Numbered from the stretch's first letter, positions 35,779 to 47,661 are shown. The stretch: 64,000 bases of DNA from Streptomyces spectabilis (GCF_008704795.1 NZ_CP023690.1:7016501-7080500); one strand, 5' to 3'. Translations and numbers: made by a program. The notes: generated from the letters alone by a model not told the origin.

Positions 35779-36543
35779 GTGTTCGGACGTCGCAAGAAGA
35801 GCGGTGCCGCCGAGGACGCGGCGGGCGAGGCCGAGCAGGTCGTCGACGGCACGGAGGACGCGGAGACCGAGGGCGCGGCGTCGCAGCGCGTGCGCCTGGA
35901 GCCGGAGCCGCGCCCGGACGGGCCCTGGGACGACTCCGAGGTCCGCGAGCCCGGCGAGGGCCGGGTGGACCTCGGCGGTCTGTTCGTGCCGGGGGTCGAG
36001 GGCATGGAGCTGCGCGTGGAGGTCGCGGGTGACGCGATCGTCGCGGCCACCGTCGTGCTCCAGGACAGCGCCATCCAGCTGCAGGGCTTCGCCGCCCCCA
36101 AGCGGGAGGGCATCTGGGGCGAGGTGCGCGAGGAGATCGCCTCCGGCATCACCCAGCAGGGCGGGGTCATCGACGAGGTCGAGGGGCCGCTCGGCTGGGA
36201 GCTGCGCGCGCAGGTGCCGGTGCAGCTGCCGGACGGCACGAGCGGCTTCCAGGTCGTCAGGTTCGTGGGCGTGGACGGCCCGCGCTGGTTCCTGCGCGGG
36301 GTGATCTCCGGGCAGGGCGCGGTGCAGCCGGGGGCCGCGGGTCTGCTGGAGCAGATCTTCCGGGACACGGTCGTGGTCCGCGGCGAGGGCCCGATGGCCC
36401 CGCGGGACCCGATCGTCCTCAAGCTGCCCGACGACGCGCAGATGGTCGCCGAGGGCGTTCAGCAGGAGGACCAGGAGGCGTCCCGGTTCTCCGGCGGCAT
36501 GGGCCAGCTGGCCCGGGGACCGGAGATCACCGAGGTCCGCTGA
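35779..36543 (+). CDS. DUF3710 family protein
   Basis: 254 residues, GTG at 35779, one base after the dut stop and preceded by GGGAAGGA, so co-transcribed with dut. A basic/acidic N-terminal stretch is followed by a conserved alpha/beta domain (DLGGLFVPGVEGMELRVEV and WFLRGVISGQGAV). The family sits beside dut in actinobacteria. Function unknown. Confidence 0.87.
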   Translation: MFGRRKKSGAAEDAAGEAEQVVDGTEDAETEGAASQRVRLEPEPRPDGPWDDSEVREPGEGRVDLGGLFVPGVEGMELRVEVAGDAIVAATVVLQDSAIQLQGFAAPKREGIWGEVREEIASGITQQGGVIDEVEGPLGWELRAQVPVQLPDGTSGFQVVRFVGVDGPRWFLRGVISGQGAVQPGAAGLLEQIFRDTVVVRGEGPMAPRDPIVLKLPDDAQMVAEGVQQEDQEASRFSGGMGQLARGPEITEVR

Positions 36544-36575
36544 CGGCGAGAGCCGCTGACGCGAAGAGGCGCGAG

Positions 36576-36616
36576 CCGAGGGGCCGCACTCCCGATTCGG
36601 GAGTGCGGCCCCTCGG
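36576..36616 (+). terminator. Terminator after dut-DUF3710 operon
   Basis: A near-perfect 20-bp stem CCGAGGGGCCGCACTCCCGA folding back on itself, followed by CGTTTTA. Confidence 0.88.
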
Positions 36617-36773
36617 CGTTTTACGCGCGTGAACTGGTTGAACGTATCGCCGTAAGAGATTCGTCAACGCCGCGCCAATGGCCGCTAGGGAGACGTCAAC
36701 AGCGATCGAAACCCGCCATTGAGGCGGTTTCCTCATGACGTCAGCAATTCCGAATCTCATCTAGGAGCACACG

Positions 36774-36857
36774 ATGGCCGACGTGGCCTTCGTCGTCACC
36801 ACGCTCGCGGTATTCGCGCTGGTGGCTCTCGTCGCCAAGGGGGTGGCGAAGCTGTGA
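36774..36857 (+). CDS. Tiny single-pass membrane peptide at head of kdp operon (27 aa)
   Basis: It reads MADVAFVVTTLAVFALVALV and then AKGVAKL. AGGAG lies eight bases before the ATG. The stop overlaps the kdpF GTG by four bases. It is one hydrophobic helix with a Lys-containing end, the same size class as KdpF. It may be a second KdpF-like stabiliser of the pump; no homologue function is known to me. Confidence 0.7.
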   Translation: MADVAFVVTTLAVFALVALVAKGVAKL

Positions 36858-36943
36858 CCGCCGAAAACATCGTCGGCCTCGTCGTGGCCGTCGCCCTCCT
36901 CGGCTATCTCGTCCTCGCCCTTGTGTTCCCGGAGAGGTTCTGA
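36854..36943 (+). CDS. kdpF: KdpF small subunit of K+-transporting ATPase
   Basis: 29 residues from GTG at 36854: one membrane helix (ENIVGLVVAVALLGYLVLAL) ending FPERF, the typical KdpF signature. It stabilises the KdpABC complex. Located between the 27-aa peptide and kdpA, nine bases before the kdpA start. Confidence 0.9.
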   Translation: MTAENIVGLVVAVALLGYLVLALVFPERF

Positions 36944-36951
36944 GTCCCCAC

Positions 36952-38616
36952 ATGAGTCCCGTCCTCGCTGGCGTGCTCCAGCTGCTCGCGCTCGTGGCCG
37001 CGCTGGCCCTCGCGTACCGTCCGCTCGGCGACTACATGGCCGGCGTCTACTCCTCCGACAGGCATCTGCGCGTCGAGAAGTGGATCTACAAGGGCATCGG
37101 CGCCAACCCCGGCACCCAGATGCGCTGGCCCGCCTATCTGCGCGGCGTGCTCTCCTTCTCCCTGGCGAGCCTGCTCTTCCTGTATCTGCTGCAGCGGATC
37201 CAGGGCTCCCTGCCGGGGTCGCTCGGCTTCCAGTCGATAGACCCTGACCAGGCGTTCAACACCGCCGCCTCCTTCGTCGCCAACACCAACTGGCAGTCGT
37301 ACTACGGCGAGCAGGCCATGGGCCACGTCGTGCAGACGGCCGGTCTCGCGGTGCAGAACTTCGTCTCCGCGGCCGTCGGCATCGCCGTCGCCGTGGCGCT
37401 CGTGCGCGGCTTCTCCCGCTCGCGCACCGGTGAGCTGGGCAACTTCTGGACCGATCTGGTCCGCGGTGTCGTCCGCATCCTGATCCCGATCTCCGTGGTC
37501 GGCGCCCTCGTCCTGGTCGCCTGCGGCGCCATCCAGAACTTCTCCGGAATTCACGGGGTCGGCCAGTTCCTCGGCGGCGAGCAGCAGTGGAACGGCGGTG
37601 CGGTCGCCTCCCAGGAAGTCATCAAGGAACTGGGCACCAACGGCGGCGGCTACTTCAACGCCAACTCCTCGCACCCCTTCGAGAATCCGAATCCGATCTC
37701 GAACCTCTTCGAGATCTTCCTGATCCTGGTGATTCCGTTCGCCCTGACCCGGACCTTCGGCCGGATGGTCGGTTCGATCAGGCAGGGCTACGCGATCCTC
37801 GCCACGATGGCGACGATCTGGCTCGGCTTCACCGCGCTGATGATGTGGACCGAATTCCACCACGGCGGCCCGGCGTTCGACCTCGCGGGCGGGGCGATGG
37901 AGGGCAAGGAGACGCGCTTCGGCGTCGGCGGCTCGTCGATCTTCGCGGTGGCCACCACGCTCACCTCGACCGGCGCGGTGAACTCCTTCCACTCCTCGTA
38001 CACCGGTTTCGGCGGCGGGATCACGATGCTGGGCATGCAGCTCGGCGAGATCGCACCCGGCGGCGTCGGGTCCGGCCTCTACGGCATGCTCATCATGGCG
38101 ATCATCGCGGTCTTCATCGCGGGTCTGATGGTCGGCCGCACCCCCGAGTACCTGGGCAAGAAGATCGGCACCCGCGAGATCAAGCTCGCGGCCTGCTACA
38201 TCCTCGTCACGCCCGCGCTCGTCCTCGGCTTCACCGGCGCCTCGATGGCGATGGACACGCCGAAGAACTCGATGACCAACAGCGGCGCCCACGGCTTCTC
38301 GGAGATCCTGTACGCCTTCACCTCCGGCGCCAACAACAACGGATCGGCCTTCGCGGGCCTGAACGCCGACACGCAGTGGTTCAACACCACGATCGGTCTC
38401 GCGATGCTCCTCGGCCGGTTCCTGCCGATGGTGTTCGTGCTCGCGCTCGCCGGATCCCTGGCCGAGCAGCGGCCGATCCCGAAGACGGCCGGCACCCTGC
38501 GCACGGAGAAGCCGCTGTTCACGGGCCTCCTCGTCGGCACCATCATGATCATCACCGGTCTGACGTACTTCCCGGCGCTCGCGCTCGGACCGCTCGCCGA
38601 GGGTCTCGCGTCATGA
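36952..38616 (+). CDS. kdpA: Potassium-transporting ATPase subunit KdpA
   Basis: 554 residues, about ten membrane helices, four K+-channel-like selectivity-filter repeats (for example ANTNWQSY and [10 protein letters not shown]). It forms the potassium-selective pore through which KdpB-driven uptake occurs. The stop overlaps the first possible kdpB ATG (ATGA). Full length for the family. Confidence 0.97.
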   Translation: MSPVLAGVLQLLALVAALALAYRPLGDYMAGVYSSDRHLRVEKWIYKGIGANPGTQMRWPAYLRGVLSFSLASLLFLYLLQRIQGSLPGSLGFQSIDPDQAFNTAASFVANTNWQSYYGEQAMGHVVQTAGLAVQNFVSAAVGIAVAVALVRGFSRSRTGELGNFWTDLVRGVVRILIPISVVGALVLVACGAIQNFSGIHGVGQFLGGEQQWNGGAVASQEVIKELGTNGGGYFNANSSHPFENPNPISNLFEIFLILVIPFALTRTFGRMVGSIRQGYAILATMATIWLGFTALMMWTEFHHGGPAFDLAGGAMEGKETRFGVGGSSIFAVATTLTSTGAVNSFHSSYTGFGGGITMLGMQLGEIAPGGVGSGLYGMLIMAIIAVFIAGLMVGRTPEYLGKKIGTREIKLAACYILVTPALVLGFTGASMAMDTPKNSMTNSGAHGFSEILYAFTSGANNNGSAFAGLNADTQWFNTTIGLAMLLGRFLPMVFVLALAGSLAEQRPIPKTAGTLRTEKPLFTGLLVGTIMIITGLTYFPALALGPLAEGLAS

Positions 38617-38651
38617 CCATCGAAACCAGCAAGCAAGAGGAGCGCAGCTCC

Positions 38652-40757
<2,106 letters not shown>

Positions 40758-40763
40758 CTCGAC

Positions 40764-41486
40764 ATGAACAACTCCGTCGGAAACACCGCGCGGCTGCTGG
40801 GCGCCGGCCTGCGGGCCGTGCTCGTCCTCACCGTGGTCTGCGGCGTGATCTATCCCCTCGTCGTCACGGGCGTCGCCCAGGCCGTCCTCCCCGGCAAGGC
40901 CAACGGCTCCGAGATCAAGGACGGCGGCAAGGTCGTCGGCTCCGAGCTGATCGGCCAGCGCTACGACCTGCCCCTGAAGAAGGGCCAGGAGACGCCCGAG
41001 CCGGACCTGAAGTGGTTCCAGCCCCGGCCGTCCAACGGCCTCGGCAGCAACAGCGTGAACACCCAGTACAAGCTGCTCCTGTCCGGTGCGACCAACCTCT
41101 CGGGCGACTCAGGGGCCGTGACGGGCGAGGACGGCAAGGAGGTCTGCGACCCCAAGGCCACGGACGGCCTGTGCGCCCAGGTGAAGGCCGCGCAGGACGC
41201 CGTCGTCAAGGACAACTCGACGGCCGACTTCAAGGTCAGCCCCGCGGACGTCCCGGTGGACGCCGTCACGTCCTCCGCCTCCGGCCTCGACCCGCACATC
41301 TCGCCGGATTACGCCGACCTCCAGGCGCACCGGATCGCCGAGAAGAACCACCTGGACGTCAAGGACGTCGAGGAGCTGGTCGACGACCACACGGACGGCC
41401 GTGTCCTCGGCTTCATGGGGGAGCCGCGGGTGAACGTCCTGAAGCTCAACATCGCCCTGAAGCACCTGGTCGCCCAGAAGGGCTGA
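40764..41486 (+). CDS. kdpC: Potassium-transporting ATPase subunit KdpC
   Basis: 240 residues: one N-terminal membrane helix (about 13-37) and an extracytoplasmic domain with the family phrases GSELIGQRYDLP, FQPRPS and VTSSASGLDPHISPDYA. KdpC assists complex assembly and potassium entry. Starts six bases after kdpB. A strong hairpin follows, separating the pump genes from kdpDE. Confidence 0.95.
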   Translation: MNNSVGNTARLLGAGLRAVLVLTVVCGVIYPLVVTGVAQAVLPGKANGSEIKDGGKVVGSELIGQRYDLPLKKGQETPEPDLKWFQPRPSNGLGSNSVNTQYKLLLSGATNLSGDSGAVTGEDGKEVCDPKATDGLCAQVKAAQDAVVKDNSTADFKVSPADVPVDAVTSSASGLDPHISPDYADLQAHRIAEKNHLDVKDVEELVDDHTDGRVLGFMGEPRVNVLKLNIALKHLVAQKG

Positions 41487-41510
41487 CCGGCCCGCCGGCG
41501 GCGACCGTAC

Positions 41511-41547
41511 GGCCCGTGGGCCCCGGAACACCCGGGGCCCACGGGCC
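41511..41547 (+). terminator. Terminator between kdpC and kdpD
   Basis: A perfect 16-bp stem GGCCCGTGGGCCCCGG with a five-base loop, 25 bp after kdpC. It implies that kdpDE have their own promoter in the following 140 bp or are expressed by read-through. Confidence 0.85.
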
Positions 41548-41687
41548 CGTTTCCGTGGGCTCACGGGCCGGGGCCATCAGGGTTGTGTCAAGGACCCCCG
41601 GGAACGCCCGCCTCGTCCGTTTTACCGCGATTGTTGGCCGTAAGGTCGACGCTGCGTACACAGCAGTTTCAGGAAGACAATGGGGCC

Positions 41688-44234
41688 ATGGCACGCGGCA
41701 AGCTTCGGATCTACCTCGGTGCGGCACCGGGTGTCGGCAAGACGTACGCGATGCTGTCCGAGGCACACCGCCGCGTCGAACGCGGGACCGACTGCGTCGT
41801 GGGCTTCGTCGAGCACCACAGCCGTCCGCGCACGGAAGTGATGCTGCACGGTCTGGAGCAGATCGAGCGCAAGGAGCTGGAGTACCGGGGCGCGACGTTC
41901 ACCGAGATGGACGTGGACGCCGTGCTGCGCCGGGCCCCCGCCGTGGCGCTCGTGGACGAGCTGGCCCACACGAACGTGCCGGGTTCGCGCAATGCCAAGC
42001 GCTGGCAGGACGTCGAGGAGCTCCTCGAAGGCGGCATCGACGTCATATCCACGGTCAACATCCAGCATCTGGAGTCGCTGGGTGACGTGGTGGAGTCGAT
42101 CACCGGGGTGCGGCAGCGGGAGACGGTGCCGGACGAGGTGGTGCGGCGCGCGGACCAGATCGAGCTGGTCGACATGTCGCCGCAGGCGCTGCGGCGCCGG
42201 ATGGCGCACGGCAACATCTACAAGGCCGACAAGGTCGACGCGGCCCTGTCGAACTACTTCCGGCCGGGCAATCTGACGGCGCTGCGGGAGCTGGCGCTGC
42301 TGTGGGTGGCCGACCGGGTCGATGAGTACCTGCAGCAGTACCGGGGCGAGCACAACATCCGCTCGACCTGGCAGGCTCGCGAGCGCATCGTCGTCGGCCT
42401 CACCGGCGGACCCGAGGGCCGCACGCTCATCCGGCGCGCCTCCCGCATGGCCGCCAAGGGCTCCGGCAGCGAGATCCTCGCCGTCTACATCGCCCGCAGC
42501 GACGGCCTGACCGCGGCCTCGCCCAAGGAGCTGGCCGTCCAGCGCACCCTGGTCGAAGACCTGGGAGGAACGTTCCACCACGTCATCGGCGACGACATCC
42601 CCGCCGCGCTGCTCGACTTCGCCCGCGGCGTCAACGCCACCCAGATCGTCCTCGGCTCCTCGCGCCGCAAGGCCTGGCAGTACGTGTTCGGACCGGGCGT
42701 CGGCGCCACCGTGGCCCGGGACTCCGGGCCCGACCTGGACGTCCACATCGTCACGCACAGCGAGGTCGCCAAGGGGCGCGGCCTTCCCGTGGCGCGCGGC
42801 GCCCGGCTCGGCCGCTCCCGCATCATCTGGGGCTGGCTCGCCGGCGTCGTGGGGCCCGCGCTGCTCACCCTGCTGCTCACGCACGTCGACGCCGACCTCG
42901 GCCTCGCCAACGACATGCTGCTGTTCCTGACCCTCACGGTCGCGGCGGCCCTGCTCGGCGGCATGCTCCCGGCCCTCGCCTCCGCGGCGTTCGGCTCCCT
43001 GCTGCTCAACTACTTCTTCGCGCCACCGCTGCACCAGTGGACGATCTCCGACGCCAAGAACATCGTCGCCATCTGCGTCTTCGTGTCCGTCGCGGTGTCC
43101 GTGGCGTCCGTGGTCGACCTGGCCGCCCGGCGCACCCACCAGGCCGCACGCCTGCGCGCCGAGTCGGAGATCCTCTCCCACCTCGCGGGCAGCGTGCTGC
43201 GCGGCGAGAACAGCCTGGAATCGCTCCTGGAGACCATGCGGGAGACCTTCGGCATGGAGGCTGTGGCCCTGCTGGAGCGCGCGGGCGACACGGCGCCGTG
43301 GACCTGCGCGGGCAGCGTCGGCACCGGAGCCCGGGCGGGCCGGCCCGAGGACGCCGACGTGGACGTCCCCGTCGGCGACCACATGGCGCTCGCCCTGTCG
43401 GGCCGCGTGCTGCCCGCCGAGGACCGCCGCGTGCTCGCCGCGTTCGCCGCGCAGGCCGCCGTCGTCCTGGACCGCCAGCGCCTGCAGTCCGAGGCGGACC
43501 AGGCCCGCACCCTCGCCGAGGGCAACCGCATCCGCACCGCGCTGCTCGCCGCCGTCAGCCACGACCTGCGCACCCCGCTCGCCGGGATCAAGGCCGCGGT
43601 CACCTCGCTGCGCTCGGAGGACGTGGAGTGGTCCGAGGAGGACCGGGCCGAGCTCCTCGAAGGCATCGAGGCGGGCGCCGACCGGCTCGACCACCTCGTC
43701 GGCAACCTCCTGGACATGTCCCGCCTCCAGACCGGCACCGTCGCCCCGCTGATCCGCGAGATCGACCTCGACGAGGTGGTGCCGATGGCGCTCGGCGGCG
43801 TACCCGACGGCAGCGTGGACCTGGACGTGCCCGAGGTCCTGCCGATGGTCGCCGTGGACAAGGGACTCCTGGAGCGCGCCGTCGCCAATGTCGTGGAGAA
43901 CGCCGTCAAGTACGCGCCCGAGGACGCGCCGGTCCTGGTGTCGGCGAGCGCCCTGGGGGACCAGGTGCAGCTGCGCGTCGTGGACCGCGGCCCCGGCGTC
44001 CCCGATGACGCCAAGGACCGCATCTTCGAGCCGTTCCAGCGCTACGGTGACGCTCCACGCGGCAGCGGCGTGGGCCTCGGCCTCGCCGTCGCCCGCGGCT
44101 TCGTGGAATCCATGGGGGGCACCCTCAACGCCGAGGACACCCCCGGTGGCGGTCTCACCATGGTGCTGACGCTCAAGGTGACGGGCGGCCGCCCGCCCGT
44201 CGTGCCCGACCTCTCCGCCCAGATGACCTCGTGA
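41688..44234 (+). CDS. kdpD: Sensor histidine kinase KdpD
   Basis: 848 residues, ATG at 41688. The N-terminal KdpD domain has a Walker A motif GAAPGVGKT (11-19) and Walker B LVDELAH. Then come a universal-stress-like domain (about 230-360), four close membrane helices (about 380-485), a GAF-like region, and the kinase core with SHDLRTPL (His625) and GVGLGLAVA. It senses potassium limitation or turgor and phosphorylates KdpE. Family members bind c-di-AMP through the stress-like domain; I do not see the published staphylococcal motif here. Confidence 0.95.
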   Translation: MARGKLRIYLGAAPGVGKTYAMLSEAHRRVERGTDCVVGFVEHHSRPRTEVMLHGLEQIERKELEYRGATFTEMDVDAVLRRAPAVALVDELAHTNVPGSRNAKRWQDVEELLEGGIDVISTVNIQHLESLGDVVESITGVRQRETVPDEVVRRADQIELVDMSPQALRRRMAHGNIYKADKVDAALSNYFRPGNLTALRELALLWVADRVDEYLQQYRGEHNIRSTWQARERIVVGLTGGPEGRTLIRRASRMAAKGSGSEILAVYIARSDGLTAASPKELAVQRTLVEDLGGTFHHVIGDDIPAALLDFARGVNATQIVLGSSRRKAWQYVFGPGVGATVARDSGPDLDVHIVTHSEVAKGRGLPVARGARLGRSRIIWGWLAGVVGPALLTLLLTHVDADLGLANDMLLFLTLTVAAALLGGMLPALASAAFGSLLLNYFFAPPLHQWTISDAKNIVAICVFVSVAVSVASVVDLAARRTHQAARLRAESEILSHLAGSVLRGENSLESLLETMRETFGMEAVALLERAGDTAPWTCAGSVGTGARAGRPEDADVDVPVGDHMALALSGRVLPAEDRRVLAAFAAQAAVVLDRQRLQSEADQARTLAEGNRIRTALLAAVSHDLRTPLAGIKAAVTSLRSEDVEWSEEDRAELLEGIEAGADRLDHLVGNLLDMSRLQTGTVAPLIREIDLDEVVPMALGGVPDGSVDLDVPEVLPMVAVDKGLLERAVANVVENAVKYAPEDAPVLVSASALGDQVQLRVVDRGPGVPDDAKDRIFEPFQRYGDAPRGSGVGLGLAVARGFVESMGGTLNAEDTPGGGLTMVLTLKVTGGRPPVVPDLSAQMTS

Positions 44235-44308
44235 CCGCCGGCGCAAGCCGCGCACGTGGCACAACCAGCCGCGCGAGCGGCGCAGACAAGCCCGAAAGGC
44301 AGGTAGGA

Positions 44309-44992
44309 ATGACCCGGGTGCTCGTGGTCGACGACGAGCCGCAGATCGTACGCGCCCTCGTGATCAACCTGAAGGCGCGCAAGTACGACGTGGACGCGGC
44401 ACCGGACGGCGCGACCGCCCTTCAGCTCGCCGCCGCCCGCCACCCCGACGTGATCGTGCTCGACCTCGGTCTGCCCGACATGGACGGGGTGGAGGTGATC
44501 AAGGGGCTGCGCGGCTGGACGCGGGTGCCGATCCTGGTGCTCTCCGCCCGGCACAGCTCGGACGAGAAGGTCGAGGCCCTCGACGCGGGCGCCGACGACT
44601 ACGTGACCAAGCCCTTCGGCATGGACGAACTCCTCGCCCGCCTCCGCGCCGCCGTGCGGCGGGCCGAGCCCACCGGGGCCGGTGAGGACGACGTCACGAT
44701 CGAGACCGAGGACTTCACGGTCGACCTGGCCGCGAAGAAGGTCAACCGGGGCGGGCGCGACGTGCGCCTCACGCCCACCGAGTGGCACCTCCTGGAGGTC
44801 CTCGTGCGCAACGCGGGTCGTCTGGTCAGCCAGAAACAGCTGCTCCAGGAGGTGTGGGGGCCCTCCTACGGCACGGAGACGAACTACCTGCGGGTCTACA
44901 TGGCCCAGCTGCGGCGCAAGCTGGAGGCGGATCCCGCGCACCCCCAGCACTTCATCACCGAGCCGGGGATGGGCTACCGCTTCGAGCGGTGA
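44309..44992 (+). CDS. kdpE: Response regulator KdpE
   Basis: 227 residues, OmpR type: phospho-acceptor Asp52 in VLDLGLPDMDG, conserved Lys in VTKPFG, winged-helix domain ending EPGMGYRFER. ATG at 44309 with AGGTAGGA upstream; an in-frame GTG at 44231 would overlap kdpD. It activates the kdp pump genes when potassium is scarce. Confidence 0.94.
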   Translation: MTRVLVVDDEPQIVRALVINLKARKYDVDAAPDGATALQLAAARHPDVIVLDLGLPDMDGVEVIKGLRGWTRVPILVLSARHSSDEKVEALDAGADDYVTKPFGMDELLARLRAAVRRAEPTGAGEDDVTIETEDFTVDLAAKKVNRGGRDVRLTPTEWHLLEVLVRNAGRLVSQKQLLQEVWGPSYGTETNYLRVYMAQLRRKLEADPAHPQHFITEPGMGYRFER

Positions 44993-45072
44993 CCTCCGCG
45001 GGTGCCGCGCGGCCCGCACGGGCCGCGCACCGGCGTTGCGGCGGTGTCGGGGCACACCGGTAGGCTCGGGGT

Positions 45073-45471
45073 ATGAGTGCTGTTCCTGGACCCGACAAGC
45101 CCGCCGGCCGCTTCCGGCGCATGCTCGACCGGCTGTCGTCCTCCCAGCAGGACTTGGACTCCCAGGAACTGCGCGAGGACGCCGAGACAGCCGGCTGCAC
45201 CCGCATCGGCGACTGCCACGACCGCCAGATAGTGACGGTTACTGGTACGTTGCGCACGGTCACCCTGCGGCCACGGGCCGGTGTGCCCGCCCTGGAGGCG
45301 GAGCTGTTCGACGGCTCCGCCGCGGTGGACGTGGTCTGGCTCGGCAGGCGTTCCATCGTGGGCATCGAGCCGGGCCGCCGCCTGATCGCCTCGGGGCGGA
45401 TATCCATAGACCGCGGCCGCAGAGTCCTCTTCAACCCCAAGTACGAACTCAGACCGCTCGGACGGGAGTAG
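45073..45471 (+). CDS. OB-fold nucleic-acid-binding domain protein
   Basis: 132 residues. An N-terminal helical part is followed by an OB-fold beta barrel (VTVTGTLRTVTLRPRAGVPA, then LEAELFDGSAAVDVVWLG and RRLIASGRI). The pattern resembles RecG/aspartyl-tRNA-synthetase-type OB folds. Nucleic acid binding is the likely role. Four bases separate it from the next gene, so they are co-expressed. Confidence 0.87.
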   Translation: MSAVPGPDKPAGRFRRMLDRLSSSQQDLDSQELREDAETAGCTRIGDCHDRQIVTVTGTLRTVTLRPRAGVPALEAELFDGSAAVDVVWLGRRSIVGIEPGRRLIASGRISIDRGRRVLFNPKYELRPLGRE

Positions 45472-45474
45472 CCG

Positions 45475-46221
45475 GTGACGTCAGTCGACAAGCCGACCGA
45501 CCAGACCGTGGGGGAGCACCCCGACGCCCCTGACGGCACCGACACCAAGGCACTCACGCAGGCCGCGCTCTTCGAAGCCTTCGGCGGCATCCGGGGCACG
45601 GTCGAGACGATGGTGCCGGGCCTGCTGTTCGTGCTGATCTACACGATCACCAAGGACCTGCACAGCTCGGCGATCGCCGCGCTCGGCGTCGCGCTGCTCC
45701 TGGTCGTGGTCCGTCTGGTCCGCCGAGACACGGTCAAGCACGCCTTCAGCGGTGTCTTCGGCGTCGCGTTCGGTGTGGCCTTCGCCATGTTCACGGGCAA
45801 CGCCAAGGACTTCTACCTGCCCGGGATGATCTACGGCACCGGTCTCGGCGCCGCCTTCTTCCTGTCGGCCCTGGTGGGCTATCCGCTGCTCGGCCTGCTG
45901 CTCGGACCGGTCTTCCGGGAGAACCTCTCCTGGCGCACCCGCAACCCGGGCCGCAAGAAGGCCTACACCAAGGCCAGCTTCGCCTGGGGCCTGATCTTCC
46001 TCGCGAAGTACGCGATCCTCTTCCCGCTGTACTGGTGGGGGGACACCGAGCAGCTCGGCTGGGTCCTGATCGCCCTGAAGCTGCCGCCGATGGTCCTCGC
46101 GGTGTACTTCACCTGGGTCTTCCTGGCCAAGGCGCCGCCGCCGATCGACGTCTTCGCGGAGATGGAGGCGGAGGAGCGCGCCGAGGAAGAGCGCCGCAAG
46201 GCGGCCGCCGAGGGGACCTGA
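45475..46221 (+). CDS. DUF3159 membrane protein
   Basis: 248 residues, GTG at 45475. About six hydrophobic segments, with the DUF3159 hallmark LFEAFGGIRGTVETMVPGL near the start and a conserved loop FRENLSWRTRNPGRKKAY. A Glu/Arg-rich cytoplasmic tail closes it. Conserved between the OB-fold gene and the TrkA pair in Streptomyces. Function unknown; transport or intracellular signalling is possible. Confidence 0.87.
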   Translation: MTSVDKPTDQTVGEHPDAPDGTDTKALTQAALFEAFGGIRGTVETMVPGLLFVLIYTITKDLHSSAIAALGVALLLVVVRLVRRDTVKHAFSGVFGVAFGVAFAMFTGNAKDFYLPGMIYGTGLGAAFFLSALVGYPLLGLLLGPVFRENLSWRTRNPGRKKAYTKASFAWGLIFLAKYAILFPLYWWGDTEQLGWVLIALKLPPMVLAVYFTWVFLAKAPPPIDVFAEMEAEERAEEERRKAAAEGT

Positions 46222-46270
46222 GCCCGTCCGGCGTCTGAGGACGAGGCCCGAAGGGCCGACAGACGGCAAC

Positions 46271-46312
46271 GCAGGTGGGGGCGCCCAGGATGTCCTGGGC
46301 GCCCCCACCTGC
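46271..46312. terminator. Bidirectional terminator between DUF3159 and TrkA genes
   Basis: A 20-bp stem GCAGGTGGGGGCGCCCAGGA with a two-base apex between two convergent genes. Confidence 0.85.
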
Positions 46313-46330
46313 GTACAAAGCCCTACGGCT

Positions 46331-46993
46331 CTAGTTGCGCGCCGAGAGCAGGTCCTCCAGCTGCTCCTCGCGCGCCTGCGCGGCCACGAAGAGCAGTTCG
46401 TCGCCCGCTTCCAGCGAGTCGTCCGGGGTCGGCGTGAGGACGCGCGTGCCCCGGATGATGGTGACGAGCGAGGTGTCCTCGGGCCACTGGACGTCGCCGA
46501 CCCGGGTGCCCGCGAGGGCGGACTCCGGCGGCAGCGTCAGCTCGACCAGGTTCGCGTCGCCGTGGCTGAAGCGCAGCAGGCGCACCAGGTCGCCGACGCT
46601 CACCGCCTCCTCGACGAGCGCGGACATCAGGCGCGGCGTGGAGACCGCGACGTCGACGCCCCAGGACTCGTTGAAGAGCCACTCGTTCTTCGGGTTGTTG
46701 ACGCGGGCGACGACGCGCGGGACGCCGTACTCGGTCTTGGCCAAGAGCGAGACGACCAGGTTCACCTTGTCGTCGCCGGTCGCGGCGATGACCACGTTGC
46801 AGCGCTGGAGCGCCGCCTCGTCCAGGGAGGTGATCTCGCAGGCGTCGGCGAGCAGCCACTCGGCCTGCGGGACGCGCTCGACGGAGATGGCCGTCGGCGC
46901 CTTGTCGACGAGCAGCACCTCGTGCCCGTTCTCCAGGAGCTCACCGGCGATGGAACGGCCCACCGCACCGGCTCCGGCAATGGCGACCCTCAT
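46331..46993 (-). CDS. trkA: TrkA family potassium uptake regulator, second of pair
   Basis: 220 residues. N-terminal RCK domain with the NAD-binding loop GAGAVGRSIAGELL and an acidic end of strand two (LLVDKAP), then a TrkA-C domain (from about 135). It gates an associated potassium channel or transporter in response to NAD(H) or ATP. Starts one base inside the upstream trkA stop (TGATG), as in the mycobacterial ceoB-ceoC pair. The membrane subunit is not adjacent. Confidence 0.92.
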   Translation of the reverse strand: MRVAIAGAGAVGRSIAGELLENGHEVLLVDKAPTAISVERVPQAEWLLADACEITSLDEAALQRCNVVIAATGDDKVNLVVSLLAKTEYGVPRVVARVNNPKNEWLFNESWGVDVAVSTPRLMSALVEEAVSVGDLVRLLRFSHGDANLVELTLPPESALAGTRVGDVQWPEDTSLVTIIRGTRVLTPTPDDSLEAGDELLFVAAQAREEQLEDLLSARN

Positions 46994-47661
46994 CAGTGAC
47001 CGCCTTCCTCGGGGCCTTCGGCGAACGCCGCCTCGACCTTCTCGACCTCGTCGGTGCGCATCATCACGTGCACCAGGTCGCCCTCCTGCAGGACCGTCTG
47101 CGAGGTCGGCAGGACCGCCTCGCCGAGCCGGGTGAGGAAGGCGACGCGGACGCCGGTCTCCTCCTGCAGACGGCTGATCTTGTGGCCGATCCAGCTCGCG
47201 GAGGCGTGCACCTCGGCGAGCTGGACGCCGCCGGTGGGATCGCGCCACAGCGGCTCCGCGCCCGAGGGCAGCAGGCGCCGCAGCATCTGGTCGGCGGTCC
47301 AGCGGACCGTGGCGACCGTGGGGATGCCCAGACGCTGGTAGACCTCCGCGCGGCGGGGGTCGTAGATGCGCGCCGCCACGTTCTCGATGCCGAACATCTC
47401 GCGGGCCACCCGGGCCGCGATGATGTTCGAGTTGTCGCCGCTGGAGACGGCGGCGAAGGCGCCCGCGTCCTCGATCCCGGCTTCGCGCAGGGTGTCCTGG
47501 TCGAAGCCGACCCCGGTCACGCGACGGCCGCCGAAGCCGGAGCCCAGACGGCGGAATGCGGTGGGGTCCTGGTCGACCACGGCGACCGTGTGCCCCTGCT
47601 GTTCCAGGGTCTGCGCGAGAGCGGAACCGACTCTCCCGCAGCCCATGATGACGATGTGCAC
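46993..47661 (-). CDS. trkA: TrkA family potassium uptake regulator, first of pair
   Basis: 222 residues, GTG start at 47661. NAD-binding loop GCGRVGSALAQTLE with Asp at the end of strand two (VVDQDP), and a TrkA-C domain in the last 80 residues. Co-transcribed with its paralogue; the two presumably form a hetero- or homo-oligomeric RCK ring. The ribosome binding site is weak (GGGGTAGCGAC). Confidence 0.92.
   Translation of the reverse strand: MHIVIMGCGRVGSALAQTLEQQGHTVAVVDQDPTAFRRLGSGFGGRRVTGVGFDQDTLREAGIEDAGAFAAVSSGDNSNIIAARVAREMFGIENVAARIYDPRRAEVYQRLGIPTVATVRWTADQMLRRLLPSGAEPLWRDPTGGVQLAEVHASASWIGHKISRLQEETGVRVAFLTRLGEAVLPTSQTVLQEGDLVHVMMRTDEVEKVEAAFAEGPEEGGH

Noticed and set aside
37587..38651. 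Upstream extension of kdpB through kdpA
   Set aside because: Open by chance in the second frame; KdpB homology begins only after the starts at 38613/38652.
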